This document shows positions 5,637 to 6,006 of a DNA stretch of 6,006 bases, in pieces. How positions within the stretch are numbered: the stretch's first letter is position 1; each line of letters opens with the position of its first letter. Position numbers and translations under genes: made by a program. A model generated the notes under the pieces. It had not been told where the DNA came from and searched no databases. It worked only from the letters and a program-made list of their open reading frames with translations. Source of the stretch: JAYSFC01 sp041913505 (GTDB lineage Bacteria; Pseudomonadota; Gammaproteobacteria; Burkholderiales; Burkholderiaceae_C); NCBI GenBank assembly GCA_041913505.1, contig JAYSFC010000166.1, positions 1-6,006 on the forward strand. The letters run 5' to 3'.

Positions 5637-6006
5637 ATGCAACAAGACCCCATCGTCATCGTCGGCGCCGCCCGCACCCCTATGGGGGCCTTCCAGGGTG
5701 ACTTCGCCGACCTCGCAGCGCACGACCTCGGTGGCGCCGCGATCCGCGCCGCCGTCGAGCGCGCGGGCATCGCGCCCGAGAAGGTCGACGAGGTGCTGTT
5801 CGGCAATTGCCTCATGGCGGGCCAGGGCCAGGCGCCCGCGCGCCAGGCGGGCTTCAAGGGCGGCCTGCCGCGCAGCACGGGCGCGGTGACGCTCTCCAAG
5901 ATGTGCGGTGCCGGCATGGAGGCCACCATCCTCGCGCACGACCAGTTGGTGGCCGGCAGCCGCGACGTGATGGTCTCCGGCGGCATGGAGAGCATGACCA
6001 ACGCTC
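5637..6006 (+). CDS. Acetyl-CoA acetyltransferase (thiolase), partial (C-terminus beyond right edge)
   Basis: The first 123 codons of a thiolase, about a third of the usual 390-400 residues. Thiolases of this class cleave acetoacetyl-CoA with CoA to two acetyl-CoA, or run the reverse condensation. Seen here: the N-terminal strand I-V-I-V-G-A-A-R-T-P-M-G-A-F (6-19), the substrate-side stretch G-Q-A-P-A-R-Q (64-70), the nucleophile Cys90 in K-M-C-G-A-G-M-E (88-95), and S-G-G-M-E-S-M-T-N-A (114-123). AGGAG at 5626-5630 sets the start, six bases upstream. It follows aceK by 16 bp and is surely in the same transcript. In this setting its likely job is to split acetoacetyl-CoA formed from the acetoacetate end of leucine breakdown. 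The second catalytic Cys and the His lie outside the window. A 3-oxoacyl-CoA or 3-oxoadipyl-CoA thiolase role cannot be excluded from this fragment. Confidence 0.93.
   Translation, partial: MQQDPIVIVGAARTPMGAFQGDFADLAAHDLGGAAIRAAVERAGIAPEKVDEVLFGNCLMAGQGQAPARQAGFKGGLPRSTGAVTLSKMCGAGMEATILAHDQLVAGSRDVMVSGGMESMTNA

Overview
The window is GC-rich, densely coded DNA that looks like a beta-proteobacterium of the Burkholderiales, most likely Comamonadaceae (Acidovorax/Comamonas/Delftia type). The evidence is the strong G/C third-position bias, the close match of each protein to the families expected there, and the gene order: MerR-type regulator, thioesterase, isovaleryl-CoA dehydrogenase, carbonic anhydrase, aceK, thiolase. 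The genus is inferred from recall; no search was run.

Layout. Positions 1-852 (minus strand) hold the N-terminal 284 residues of a metallo-beta-lactamase-fold hydrolase that runs off the left edge. It diverges from a small MerR-family regulator (973-1368, LiuR-like). Positions 1428-6006 form one plus-strand series with short gaps: a PaaI-type hotdog thioesterase (1428-1877), isovaleryl-CoA dehydrogenase LiuA (1911-3098), a beta-class carbonic anhydrase (3136-3798), isocitrate dehydrogenase kinase/phosphatase AceK (3830-5620), and the first 123 codons of an acetyl-CoA acetyltransferase that continues past the right edge.

Control. Two nearly identical ACGT-rich palindromes (874-896 and 1385-1407; 15 of 16 core bases shared) lie in the divergent intergenic region and between the regulator gene and the thioesterase gene. 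They are the obvious candidate operators for the MerR-type protein and would place its own gene, the hydrolase and the metabolic operon under one regulator.

How the genes may work together. Leucine breakdown passes through isovaleryl-CoA (LiuA), a biotin-dependent carboxylation that uses bicarbonate (a reason for a carbonic anhydrase here), and ends in acetyl-CoA and acetoacetate. Acetoacetyl-CoA is cleaved by a thiolase. Growth on acetyl-CoA needs the glyoxylate shunt, and AceK sets the isocitrate split between the TCA cycle and that shunt. The operon therefore appears to combine a catabolic step with its bicarbonate supply and downstream flux control. The other expected genes (methylcrotonyl-CoA carboxylase, methylglutaconyl-CoA hydratase, HMG-CoA lyase) are not in the window and would be expected to the right. 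I found no RNA genes, mobile elements, CRISPR arrays or convincing terminators.
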